From contig NZ_CP077290.1 in NCBI RefSeq assembly GCF_019047785.1, positions 3,286,001-3,350,000 on the forward strand: 64,000 bases of DNA. The letters are read 5' to 3'. The position numbers and the translations under genes are program-made. The DNA comes from Enterobacter cancerogenus. GTDB taxonomy: Bacteria > Pseudomonadota > Gammaproteobacteria > Enterobacterales > Enterobacteriaceae. The notes under the pieces are model-generated. The model was not told the DNA's origin. It did no database searches and saw only the letters and a list, made by a program, of their open reading frames with translations. This document shows positions 8,669 through 17,165 of the stretch, one piece after another (position 1 is the first letter of the stretch; every line of letters begins with the position of its first letter).

Positions 8669-10129
8669 ATGAAACTGAAAACAGGTGTATTGCTGTTAGC
8701 TTTCCTTGCGCAAGGATGCATGAGTGATTTTGAGAAAAATTATGACGTGCCTAAAAAACTAAATGAACAAACTTCAGATTCGACCACACTAGATGAAGCG
8801 AAGACGAAGCCTTACGTAAAATACGACTCGGCCTATTTAGGCAAAAAAGTGCAGTATAGCGTTGAGCAGCAAAAGATAATGGGTAAGCATGTGAAGATTA
8901 CTTCATATGAGCCAACAACGTTATCAGCACTGATGGAAATTGTGGCAGCACAGACCGGCACGAGTTATCGCATCAACGCCTCTGCAACCGGTGACAAAAA
9001 AGCCAGTGCGGATGATGACTCCTGGGATGTCCCGCGTTCGGTACAGTTTGACGGTAACTTCGAAGACTTTATGAAGTACATCGGCTCGCTCTATGATGTT
9101 AGTCCTACGCTGGATACCAACAACGTTCTCAAAATTAACGTTTTTGACACCTATGTCATGCGTCTCGATTTTTATGGCGAAAATAACAAAACTGAAACCA
9201 CGCTTGATCTCTCTGGAAACGAGGCGACGTCAGGCGGTGGCCTGACCGGGAAATCCGAAACTAAATTCGAGTCCTCTTTCTGGGATGACGTAGAGACGAT
9301 GGCAAAAAACTACGTTACGTCAGGCAACTATACCTTGTTCAAAGATTCATCTATTTTGATGGTCAATTCACGTCCGTCCGAACATGAGTCACTGAGTAAA
9401 GCGCTGGATAAATATAAATCCGATAACAGCCGTCAGTTTATCGTGACGTATCGTATTTATATCCTTGATAAAGAGAAAGAAAAAACGCTGGCGGGTGGGT
9501 TGAACTTCAATTTCTCTGATTTGCATAACACCGTCAATATCAGCGGGAGCGTCCTGAATAACCTGGCCGGTGGGATCACGGCAGGGTGGAAGAACAGCCA
9601 TGTTGATATCAGCACCGGTCTGGATGCACTGTACAAATTAACGGGGAGCGAGTCGCTGCAAAGTGGTTCATTTATTACCCGCAATAATATGGCGATCCCG
9701 GTCAACATGACCCAGTCTCAGTACTACGTTTCCAGCAGAACGCGTACAACGGATGATACGGGTGAGGTGAACGTAGAAGTAAACACCGATGAAATAGTGA
9801 CTGGCACCAGCTTTATCATTACCCCACGCGTGTTGTCCGATGGGCGTATTGAGGTGGTGAGTGGGTTTACTAAACGCTTCCTGAACTCTCTGGATGAGTA
9901 TGATGAAGTGCAGCTGCCAAACGTGAGTACTACAGAGTCGTTCAACTCTTCCATCATTAAGCCGGGTGACTTGCTGGTAGTAGGAAAATTTGAAGTGAAG
10001 ACCAGTAAAAACGGCTTGCAGTATGAAGTGTTAGGTGCCAGCGACAATGACTCCAGCGGCGTAGCGACAGTCCTAATGGTGGTCGGGGTTGATTATTATC
10101 GTCAGCCAATCACTTCACGCGATGAGTGA
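8669..10129 (+). CDS. Outer-membrane lipoprotein secretin of the type IVb pilus (TcpC/CofD/PilN/BfpB-like)
   Basis: This should form the outer-membrane ring through which the pilus exits. The ATG at 8669 gives MKLKTGVLLLAFLAQG then Cys17, a lipoprotein-type signal with a non-ideal lipobox (AQGC); ATGs at 8645 and 8660 are alternatives. The 486 residues show an N-terminal domain, a ring-building domain near residues 60-160, and a C-terminal secretin domain with TSFIITPRVLSDGRIEVVSGF and SIIKPGDLLVVGKFE. Length and organisation fit the PilN/TcpC/BfpB branch. The gene slightly follows the TcpQ-like gene, and its stop overlaps the next GTG. Confidence 0.87.
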   Translation: MKLKTGVLLLAFLAQGCMSDFEKNYDVPKKLNEQTSDSTTLDEAKTKPYVKYDSAYLGKKVQYSVEQQKIMGKHVKITSYEPTTLSALMEIVAAQTGTSYRINASATGDKKASADDDSWDVPRSVQFDGNFEDFMKYIGSLYDVSPTLDTNNVLKINVFDTYVMRLDFYGENNKTETTLDLSGNEATSGGGLTGKSETKFESSFWDDVETMAKNYVTSGNYTLFKDSSILMVNSRPSEHESLSKALDKYKSDNSRQFIVTYRIYILDKEKEKTLAGGLNFNFSDLHNTVNISGSVLNNLAGGITAGWKNSHVDISTGLDALYKLTGSESLQSGSFITRNNMAIPVNMTQSQYYVSSRTRTTDDTGEVNVEVNTDEIVTGTSFIITPRVLSDGRIEVVSGFTKRFLNSLDEYDEVQLPNVSTTESFNSSIIKPGDLLVVGKFEVKTSKNGLQYEVLGASDNDSSGVATVLMVVGVDYYRQPITSRDE

Positions 10130-10683
10130 ATGGCTTAGTTATGAACGATATTTTATTTAAAAATAACATATTAACCGGGCTCTACTGGGAGCCCGAAAGC
10201 CTGGAAAATCTGCAACCGGCCGAGCAGGCGTCATTCCGCGGGATGATGAAAGCCTATCGCAGACTGGTATATAAAGATGGCGCGGGGCAGATGGCAATTG
10301 GTTACAGTACTAAGATATCCACCCTTTACGAACCTTTTGCACTTTATATTAAAGAGCTTTATGGCGATGGCATCTACTTCTCTCACGAGAACGATCTAAC
10401 GACATATTTTTTGATAATTAATGAAGGGCGTATTGTCAGCGGTACGGACTGTTTCGTGAGTAAAGAGCTTTTTGACGAGCTGATGAAACACCAGGATGCA
10501 TACAATCATTTGGAAGTCACCCCTCTGGAAGAGATCCAGATTAATGCCGTTGTTGAGCGCTGTTGTGCCAGGCAGGCACGCCTGAAGCGCCGGCGCCGCA
10601 TCATTATCGGCTCTATTTTTTCGAGTGGGATTGCGTTTTTGACGGTTTTGGCATTGTTGCTTCATATTTTTGTGACGGGATAA
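10126..10683 (+). CDS. Small inner-membrane pilus assembly protein (TcpR position)
   Basis: The product (185 residues from GTG 10126, 180 from ATG 10141) has a soluble N-terminal region, an Arg/Lys-rich stretch (RLKRRRR), and one C-terminal membrane helix (about residues 160-182). This predicts a cytoplasmic domain anchored at its C-terminus. The phrase INEGRIVSGTD recalls the N-terminal part of PilO-type accessory proteins. It occupies the TcpR/CofE place between secretin and TcpD-like genes. The GTG overlaps the secretin stop (GTGA), implying coupling. I do not recognise a specific activity; a role in the assembly complex is inferred from place. Confidence 0.65.
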   Translation: MNGLVMNDILFKNNILTGLYWEPESLENLQPAEQASFRGMMKAYRRLVYKDGAGQMAIGYSTKISTLYEPFALYIKELYGDGIYFSHENDLTTYFLIINEGRIVSGTDCFVSKELFDELMKHQDAYNHLEVTPLEEIQINAVVERCCARQARLKRRRRIIIGSIFSSGIAFLTVLALLLHIFVTG

Positions 10684-10686
10684 CGT

Positions 10687-11601
10687 ATGCTGGAAGGAAT
10701 GTATTTCTGGAAAGATAAAAATGGCTCAGTTTCAAAAGCGAAGCTGGTGCTGGGTTTTCTTTTGATTGCGATATTGATTCTCGGCGGTTGCGCGGGTGGT
10801 TGGTATTATTTCGTGATGCTTCCCGATGAAAAAGCGAAAGAAGAAGCTATTGCAAGGCAACAGCAGGCAGCTCAGAAGTTAAGGGATGATATTGAAGCCG
10901 TTAAGAAATTCTATACCAGTTCTCTGACGGGTGGCGGTATTGATGAAACCGTATTACTGCTCGATGAAGTTAAGAAAAGTAATGAGAAACTGTCGATCAT
11001 TCCTTTGGAAAAATATTCATTTGTATGCGATCCCAAAAGCTGTAAGTTCTCATATGCCCTAAAAAAGGGGGCGCTTTGGATACTTCCTCAAAAGTCATTC
11101 TGGGATAAGACATACAACCCCACCGCTTTAGCAACGGGGAATAAGAAATCTGGCGGTAAGGATAAAATGGATTTTCAGTACGATAAGATTGAGTCGAGAC
11201 TTAATAATAATAAGTATCTGAAAGAGTATGACAGCAAAAAGCCGCTGAAACTTTATCCTTGTAGCGATGTAGTTTCTTATATCATGACCTTCAATTCGAT
11301 GGTGAAAAAAGAAGGGGGAGGTAAGAAAAACCTTGATCAGGTCGTGATAAAAAAAATGCCAACTTCCTCCGTGAATGACCTTGAGTCAACGCTTTCAGGA
11401 AAAGTAAAAGCATACGGCTTGCAGGTGGGGAAATGGGAGCTGGAAATTAAGAAAGACGAAAGTTCGTTATCAATTGATGATATGACGAACATGCAATTAT
11501 TACTTTATAAGCAGGCGTATCGCGATGCGTTTATCGTTAATAAAGTTGAGACGAAAGACAAGGGACTGATAGTTTCAGGAGGACTGGTATGCAAAAAGTA
11601 A
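10687..11601 (+). CDS. Bitopic inner-membrane pilus assembly protein (TcpD position)
   Basis: The 304-residue protein has a short cytoplasmic N-terminus, one membrane helix (about 19-44), a charged coiled-coil-like segment (about 47-75), and a periplasmic domain containing FVCDPKSCKFSY and a later Cys pair. The layout resembles the periplasmic half of PilO/TcpD/BfpC proteins. With the preceding C-terminally anchored protein, the two resemble one PilO split in two, which is inference. It overlaps the next gene by 13 bases. Confidence 0.65.
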   Translation: MLEGMYFWKDKNGSVSKAKLVLGFLLIAILILGGCAGGWYYFVMLPDEKAKEEAIARQQQAAQKLRDDIEAVKKFYTSSLTGGGIDETVLLLDEVKKSNEKLSIIPLEKYSFVCDPKSCKFSYALKKGALWILPQKSFWDKTYNPTALATGNKKSGGKDKMDFQYDKIESRLNNNKYLKEYDSKKPLKLYPCSDVVSYIMTFNSMVKKEGGGKKNLDQVVIKKMPTSSVNDLESTLSGKVKAYGLQVGKWELEIKKDESSLSIDDMTNMQLLLYKQAYRDAFIVNKVETKDKGLIVSGGLVCKK

Positions 11602-12275
11602 AGTCAATGGTAATGGTCGGTGCGCTAACGTTCATTGTTGGTGCTGCTGAAGCGGCTCCCGCAACCGAACAACCCCCGGTACTGTCAAAAAAAATGCAGA
11701 AGGTTGTTGATGACGTTGTCTCAGGGAAAAGTGAAAAAGGCCAAAACACGCAGAGCGCCGTAGCCGCCACGCCAAAAGCGCAAGCGAATGCCTCTGGCTC
11801 TGTAGCTGCCAAACAGGAAACATTCACGTCCTCTTTGGAAGACAAGGATCCGTTGGTGCCATCGGGAGACGCCGAACAAGACAAGGCGGATAACACGGCG
11901 AGTATCCAGGATCGACTGGCGTCAATGGCCGAAGAAGATTATGCCTTTGAACAAATGCGACGCAAGCTTGCAAATCTGGTAGAACTTGAAAAATTGCGTA
12001 GTGAAATTGTCAAGCTCCGTGGCGAAGATAAAATCAAAACCACGCCAGCGACTTCTGCCTCAGCGTCTAAGGGGCAAATATCAGCATCTGCAAGGTCTGA
12101 AACGCCGCGCGTTGTTCTGGAAGCGGATATCGGTGGTGCGAATCGCGTTGCCGTAATGAGCGGAAATACGCTTAGCTATGTTCGCCCGGGTGAAACGTTC
12201 ACCGTGGGCAATATCAAATACAAGCTGTCGAAAGACAGGAAGTCAGTCGTTATGGCAGAGGATGCTGTGCAGTGA
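11589..12275 (+). CDS. Periplasmic TcpS/PilP-like pilus assembly protein
   Basis: A signal peptide is clear (MQKVKSMVMVGALTFIVGAAEA, cleavage near AEA/AP, split here for display only). A low-complexity Ala/Ser/Thr/Gln-rich linker follows, then a heptad-like helix around residues 115-145 (MRRKLANLVELEKLRSEIVK) and a compact C-terminal domain with VRPGETFTVGNIKYKLS. This is the plan of PilP/TcpS proteins that link the inner-membrane complex to the secretin. A GGAGG site lies upstream within the previous gene. The stop overlaps the ATPase GTG. Confidence 0.68.
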   Translation: MQKVKSMVMVGALTFIVGAAEAAPATEQPPVLSKKMQKVVDDVVSGKSEKGQNTQSAVAATPKAQANASGSVAAKQETFTSSLEDKDPLVPSGDAEQDKADNTASIQDRLASMAEEDYAFEQMRRKLANLVELEKLRSEIVKLRGEDKIKTTPATSASASKGQISASARSETPRVVLEADIGGANRVAVMSGNTLSYVRPGETFTVGNIKYKLSKDRKSVVMAEDAVQ

Positions 12276-13810
12276 AAATGGACTTTACGCGTATTTCAGC
12301 CGACGAATTACTCGCTGGGAAATGGACTTACCAGGAATTTGAGGGAATTGGCTTTACGGCAACAGCTGAAGAGCGCGATTACCTGGTGGTGAATACGCTC
12401 GGCATTGAAAACCTGTTTGAATATCAGATCCAGGTATCAAGGCTGATTTCTCAGCACAAGCGTCAGGTCGAAGGCCTGGCGCTTGTCGCCGAGGAAGATT
12501 ATTACCGGATTATTGAGCATGTTTCATTAAAACAGCTTAATGACGCGAGTAAAAATATTGATATTACCGACACTCAGAAGCGACTGGCGGCTATCCTCCA
12601 GCGCGTCGTGAGTATGGGCGCGAGCGACTTACATATAACGCGCAATGATGTGCTGGCGCTCTTTGAAGCCCGCGTGAATGGGGTGTTGATGCCCTTTATG
12701 CAGCTCAAATCTCAGCTTTGCGATGAGCTGGTGTTCGTCCTCTATAACGTAGAAGCGACGACTCGCGATACGACCTGGAACCGTGCAATTCCGCAAAACG
12801 CTAACATTCTTTATAACCTGTCCGGTAAGCCTTACCGCTTCCGTTACGCGCACTTCCCGATCTTTGGTGAAACGGCGGATTGTTACCATGCGGTATTGCG
12901 TATTATTCCATCAGGTCTCCAGAAGGGGAATATTGGCTCACTGGATAAGATCGGTATATCGGATGAAGAAGTGGCGGATCTGAAAAAGATCCTCAGTAAT
13001 CCCTATGGTGCATACGTTATCGCCGGTACGACAGGTTCAGGGAAATCCACCACGCTTAAAAATTTGATGGAGTGGTTGCAGATCAACCGCTATGAAGACC
13101 GCGGTTGCTTCCTGACTGTAGAAGATCCGGTGGAATATCAGATTTACGGGGCGAAGCAGAGTTCCGTGGTGGATGTCTCGGGTGGTGGGTTCCACGCCGC
13201 AATTAAATCCGCTCTGCGCCGCGATCCGGATGTGCTGATGGTGGGGGAGATCCGTGACAACATTTCTGCTAATGCCCTGGCGGGTGCGGTCGAAAGTGGT
13301 CACTACTGCTTCACTACGGTTCATGCCGGTAACATCGTCTCATTGCTGCAGCGTATGTCTGCGTTAGGGATCGGTAGCGACAAAATGTCCACTCCGGGCT
13401 TTATTGCCGGCTTGCAGTGCCAAAAGTTGGTTCCCGTGCTGTGCGAAAACTGCAAAACCGTCATGGGCACCAAAACCATTTCCGGGCGAGAGTTTACCCT
13501 CTATACCGCAGGGGAGGGTGGGTGCGAACAGTGTCGTCAGAGCGGGATCAAAGGACGCCAGCTGGCGATGGAATACTTCCTGCCGACCTACGAAGAGTTA
13601 GCCGCAATTTCTAAGCAGGAATGGCTGAACGTATACACGCTTTGGCGTAAAAAACGTGCTGCGGCGCAGGGGTTAGCTGAAGGGTTTGAAATTCGTGAAA
13701 AGGTCATGGCGCATGTCCTCAAGGGACGTATTGATGCTGCATGGTTTGCCATGGAATTTGGCGCAATGAAGGATGAAGATCTGGAGATGATCGTTGAAAA
13801 AATTCGGTAA
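12272..13810 (+). CDS. Pilus assembly ATPase, GspE/PilB superfamily (TcpT/CofH-like)
   Basis: This is the cytoplasmic secretion ATPase that powers pilus extension. The 512 residues contain Walker A GTTGSGKS (252-259), Asp box EDPVE (284-288), Walker B VLMVGEIRD (321-329), a His box TTVHAG with His351, and a zinc-binding tetracysteine set (C391, C394, C418, C421). All motor motifs are present, so it should be active. The GTG at 12272 overlaps the previous stop; ATG at 12278 is an alternative. No second, PilT-type retraction ATPase occurs in the cluster, as in TCP. Confidence 0.93.
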   Translation: MKMDFTRISADELLAGKWTYQEFEGIGFTATAEERDYLVVNTLGIENLFEYQIQVSRLISQHKRQVEGLALVAEEDYYRIIEHVSLKQLNDASKNIDITDTQKRLAAILQRVVSMGASDLHITRNDVLALFEARVNGVLMPFMQLKSQLCDELVFVLYNVEATTRDTTWNRAIPQNANILYNLSGKPYRFRYAHFPIFGETADCYHAVLRIIPSGLQKGNIGSLDKIGISDEEVADLKKILSNPYGAYVIAGTTGSGKSTTLKNLMEWLQINRYEDRGCFLTVEDPVEYQIYGAKQSSVVDVSGGGFHAAIKSALRRDPDVLMVGEIRDNISANALAGAVESGHYCFTTVHAGNIVSLLQRMSALGIGSDKMSTPGFIAGLQCQKLVPVLCENCKTVMGTKTISGREFTLYTAGEGGCEQCRQSGIKGRQLAMEYFLPTYEELAAISKQEWLNVYTLWRKKRAAAQGLAEGFEIREKVMAHVLKGRIDAAWFAMEFGAMKDEDLEMIVEKIR

Positions 13811-14822
13811 AAAACAGCGTCTGTACCTCTATCAGTTTTGTGCCGATATGATTAGCGCAGGCTTACCGCTTTTCGATTCGCTGCAAAAGTTGCAAACCGA
13901 AGGACGCACGCTCCTTGGTAAAGGGTTCAGTGATAAACTGGGCGCGGTTATCCTGCAGATGAAGCAGGAGGTGTCGGTGTCAGCAGTATTTTCTGACGTA
14001 GTCCCTAACTCTGAACTGAGTGTGATTACCGCGGCAGAAAAAAGCGGAAGCCTCGCGGAGGGTTTTCTAACACTGGTCGCCGTGATTAAATACAATGATG
14101 AACTGCGTAAAAAAATCGTCGGCGCAATGATCTTCCCTCTGATCATGATCACTTTGTCGCTGATTGTTATTGCGGGTTATTCACAAAAAGTATTCCCTGC
14201 CTTCGCCTCGGTAGTTCCGGTGGAAAAATGGCCGGGCGTTACCCAGAATTTATATAATTTTGGTACAGCGTTATATCAAGGGTTGTGGATTAAGATCCTG
14301 GTTGGTTTTATTACTTTTGTTTTCTTATCCAAATTTGCTATGGCAAACCTGAGTGGCAATGTTCGTAATAAAATCTTTGATAAAGTTCTACCGTTTTCAA
14401 CCTACAGGCAGCTTGCGTCTTCCGTATTTTTGAATAACCTGGCGCTGATGCTCAGTAACAGCATTCCGCTGACTGACTCTTTACATATTGTACGTCTAAA
14501 TGCAAACCGCTGGTTGCGTTGGCATATTGATGTCATGAATGACAAAATGGCTCAGGGGGTTCACTATAGTAAGGCACTCTCGACGGGCTTACTCGGCAAA
14601 GAAGAGTTACTGAACATTAGCCTGTATGCGGAACTTCCCTCGTTCAATGAGGTATTGCGTTCGGTCTCAGATCGTTCACGCGATCATATTCAGGAATATA
14701 TTAAAAAACTGGCGGGTTTATTGAAAAACCTGGCCACGGTCGTCCTGGGGGGCTGCGTTGTGTGGGTCTTCATAGCGTTATTTGCATTAATGGATACGCT
14801 CTCCAAAACGGCAGGGGGTTAA
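13794..14822 (+). CDS. Inner-membrane platform protein, GspF/PilC superfamily (TcpE/CofI-like)
   Basis: The 342-residue protein has two T2SS-F type repeats, each starting with a soluble helical part (AGLPLFDSLQKLQ near the N-terminus; LMLSNSIPLTDSLHIV in the second half). Membrane helices lie around residues 107-128, 164-182 and 312-335. It should couple the ATPase to pilin extraction from the membrane. Translation probably starts at TTG 13794 inside the ATPase gene, since GGAG lies about 8 bases upstream. A 17-base overlap indicates coupling. Confidence 0.88.
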   Translation: MKKFGKKQRLYLYQFCADMISAGLPLFDSLQKLQTEGRTLLGKGFSDKLGAVILQMKQEVSVSAVFSDVVPNSELSVITAAEKSGSLAEGFLTLVAVIKYNDELRKKIVGAMIFPLIMITLSLIVIAGYSQKVFPAFASVVPVEKWPGVTQNLYNFGTALYQGLWIKILVGFITFVFLSKFAMANLSGNVRNKIFDKVLPFSTYRQLASSVFLNNLALMLSNSIPLTDSLHIVRLNANRWLRWHIDVMNDKMAQGVHYSKALSTGLLGKEELLNISLYAELPSFNEVLRSVSDRSRDHIQEYIKKLAGLLKNLATVVLGGCVVWVFIALFALMDTLSKTAGG

Positions 14823-14968
14823 GATATAAAAATGTCAAATGGTTTTACAGAGAAAAGTAGCTATTTGGCATTATTGATTTGAATGATGGATGTTGCGGAA
14901 AATACTTACTTCAACTGACGTCTCGCTATTTCGTCGTGAAGATGCATTTTAGTTAAAGGATATGTTTA
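14823..14968. other. Gap between platform and peptidase genes, TcpF/CofJ position
   Basis: This is the only sizeable gap inside the assembly genes. It holds no convincing gene. A 16-codon frame (ATG at 14832, starting MSNGFTEKSSYL) is too short and lacks a clear ribosome site. In TCP and CFA/III the secreted factor tcpF or cofJ lies at this point between the platform and peptidase genes. An AAAGGA site for the peptidase lies at the right end. Confidence 0.5.
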
Positions 14969-15805
14969 ATGCGCCTGGAAGCGTTTTTCGCCCCCTGGTT
15001 CCCCTGGCTTGCCTTAGGGTTAGGGCTACTGATTGGCAGTTTTCTTAACGTTGTGATTTATCGTCTGCCCGTCATGCTCTTTCGGGAGTCGGCGGACGAT
15101 GAAACGCTGAAAACCTTACCCAATGTCAATCTCTGGTGGCCGCCGTCGCACTGCCCATTGTGTCAAACGTTGATTAAACCCTGGGATAACATCCCTGTGT
15201 TGAGCTGGGTACTGCTGCGTGGTAAATGTCGCTGCTGCAAAAGCGCGATCCCTTTCCAGTACCCTATAAGTGAAGGGTTGATCGGCATTGGATACTTTTT
15301 ACTGGTCTTTTGCTACTACCCACAGCATAGCCTCATCCAGATTGCGTTCGTGGCGTTATTTTTTAGCCTGCTCTATACCCTGGCGATGATCGATATCAAG
15401 ACCTTTCTTCTGCCAGATAGCCTCGTCTATATGCTTCTCTGGGCAGGTCTGATCGCCTCTGTCAGAAATATCATTCCCGTTTCACCACGCGATAGCGTGA
15501 CAGGTGCCGCTTTTATTTGGGTATTCAGTTGGGTGATGGCAAAAGGATTTACGTGGGTCACCCGGCGGGAAGGATTTGGTAATGGCGACGTAAAACTCTT
15601 TGCGGCCTGTGCGGCGTGGATTGGCAGCGAGCACATCGGGCAATTAATGCTGGGTTCGGCTTCGCTGGGGGCATTGTTCTTTTTTGTGCGCTGGGGTATC
15701 CGTTTCCGTTCCCAAAAAGCAGATGATGCGGGGGGATATATCCCGTTCGGCCCTGCAATTGCCATTACCGCTATCATCATTATGCACATGGAGGTGCTAA
15801 ATTAA
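14969..15805 (+). CDS. Prepilin peptidase / N-methyltransferase (TcpJ/CofP/PilD-like)
   Basis: This inner-membrane aspartic protease should cleave the two prepilins and methylate their new N-termini. The 278 residues carry the N-terminal GSFLNVVIYRLP signature, the cytoplasmic zinc loop CPLC (62-65) and CRCC (87-90), and catalytic Asp142 in AMIDIKTFLLPD and Asp207 in GFGNGDVKL. Both catalytic aspartates are intact. Multiple hydrophobic segments follow. It is one base overlapped (TAATG) with the next gene. A dedicated peptidase makes the locus largely self-sufficient. Confidence 0.93.
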   Translation: MRLEAFFAPWFPWLALGLGLLIGSFLNVVIYRLPVMLFRESADDETLKTLPNVNLWWPPSHCPLCQTLIKPWDNIPVLSWVLLRGKCRCCKSAIPFQYPISEGLIGIGYFLLVFCYYPQHSLIQIAFVALFFSLLYTLAMIDIKTFLLPDSLVYMLLWAGLIASVRNIIPVSPRDSVTGAAFIWVFSWVMAKGFTWVTRREGFGNGDVKLFAACAAWIGSEHIGQLMLGSASLGALFFFVRWGIRFRSQKADDAGGYIPFGPAIAITAIIIMHMEVLN

Positions 15806-16959
15806 TGTCTTATATGCTTTTATCCGGTCTGCTGTTAACGATGCATCCTGCTTCTACGCACGGTGCTGAGTGCTATTATCCGGTGTCTCATCACCTGTCG
15901 CAAATTCTGCTATCAAAGGAATATGACCCAGACTTTCAGCCGTTTAAGTCATCAGAGCCAGAACTGTGCTGGAATGATCTTAAAGAAGAGAGTTACCTGA
16001 GCGTATCCGATATCAGGACCTGGCTGGCAACTCATCTACCACCGACGCAAGAATATGATTCAGCAGGCGTTGCGACGACACTCATCAGCGCGCCTTTTGA
16101 ACCGGCGTCTCTGCTGGTGGAGGCTCAGGAAGACCTGTCGGCGGAAGTGATATCTGATGACGCTTCCGATGAGGAGAACCTGCCCGTCGATGGTGGAGAG
16201 GCAACGAGCAGCGTATTCTCGGTAATGAACGCGACAATTCCGACCACGAGTGCCCCGGCACCCGTCTGGAGACCGTTGCTCAGCCAAAAAGCGAGGGGGC
16301 AGCATTTCGTCTTCCCGTTGCGCGCCGAGCCCGTGGTGACCTCTCCGTTTGGTATGCGTTATCACCCCATCATCCATACTTTCATGCGTCATGAGGGGGT
16401 AGATCTTCGCGCGGCGCTAAACAGTGAGGTCATGTCTATTGCAGACGGCATGGTGACAGAAACTGGTTATGGGCCGGTTACGGGTCTGTATATGACGATT
16501 CGCCATCCTGACGGCTGGAGTAGTCGTTATCTGCATCTGAATAAACTGCTGCTGGTCAAAAATCAGTATGTACAAAAGGACGATGTGATTGCGCTGTCCG
16601 GGAATACTGGCCGCACAGACGGGCCTCATCTGCATCTTGAAATTATTCATGATGACAAGCTGCTCGATCCCATGACACTCCTTTTTGAGCCTGCCGGGGA
16701 AAAAGATGCGCATCCGGCATTACAGGTCGTATCCGAATCGTTACCAGCTCCAGAACCTGTCGATATGACGCCGAAAATTGCGGTAATCGCTGGCGAAGGC
16801 GAATCATTACAAATCGGCGTGCGGACTGGGCGTAAAATGACGATGTATTCTCCACAGGAAATCGTCGAAACGGATGAAGGTAACTGGCGTATCGTGAGTA
16901 AATTTGGCAAATACAAGCTGCAAAAAATGGATCAAGCCCTTTCGAAGGCAACTAAATAA
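15805..16959 (+). CDS. Exported M23-family metallopeptidase of the pilus locus
   Basis: A signal peptide (residues 1-20, ending THG) leads a region with two cysteines (23, 55), an acidic Ser/Thr-rich linker (about 100-150), and an LytM/M23 domain. Zinc ligands and catalytic residues are intact: His196 and Asp200 in RHEGVDL, His244 in RYLHL, and His275/His277 in GPHLHLE. It probably cuts peptidoglycan cross-bridges, opening the wall for the pilus machine. It starts with GGAGGT and TAATG coupling to the peptidase gene. TCP-type loci more often carry a lytic transglycosylase. The C-terminal 90 residues are unassigned. Confidence 0.85.
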   Translation: MSYMLLSGLLLTMHPASTHGAECYYPVSHHLSQILLSKEYDPDFQPFKSSEPELCWNDLKEESYLSVSDIRTWLATHLPPTQEYDSAGVATTLISAPFEPASLLVEAQEDLSAEVISDDASDEENLPVDGGEATSSVFSVMNATIPTTSAPAPVWRPLLSQKARGQHFVFPLRAEPVVTSPFGMRYHPIIHTFMRHEGVDLRAALNSEVMSIADGMVTETGYGPVTGLYMTIRHPDGWSSRYLHLNKLLLVKNQYVQKDDVIALSGNTGRTDGPHLHLEIIHDDKLLDPMTLLFEPAGEKDAHPALQVVSESLPAPEPVDMTPKIAVIAGEGESLQIGVRTGRKMTMYSPQEIVETDEGNWRIVSKFGKYKLQKMDQALSKATK

Positions 16960-17006
16960 CATTTTTCGATTGGATTTCTGAGTTTTATGGTCACTTTAAA
17001 TTCATT

Positions 17007-17035
17007 TTGATGGTTTTTTCCTCACTTGATAAAAT
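17007..17035 (+). promoter_or_regulatory. Probable secG promoter
   Basis: The -35 TTGATG (17007-17012) and -10 TAAAAT (17030-17035) are separated by exactly 17 bases. Transcription would start near 17042, giving a leader of about 120 bases before secG. The site shows secG-leuU can be expressed independently of the pilus operon. Confidence 0.6.
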
Positions 17036-17165
17036 GTGCCAAAATTGCCCTTGCGAAGGTCATTCGCTTTGGTTAGTATTCACACCCGCTTCAGTGGGAA
17101 ACACGAAATCCTGCTAATTGGTCGAAGCATTGGTATGCGGCAAATCCGCAAGGAACAGGTTGATT

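Noticed and set aside
14832..14882. 16-codon frame in the platform-peptidase gap as a real small gene
   Set aside because: No convincing ribosome site, no signal peptide, and no known match; mentioned only as part of the gap.
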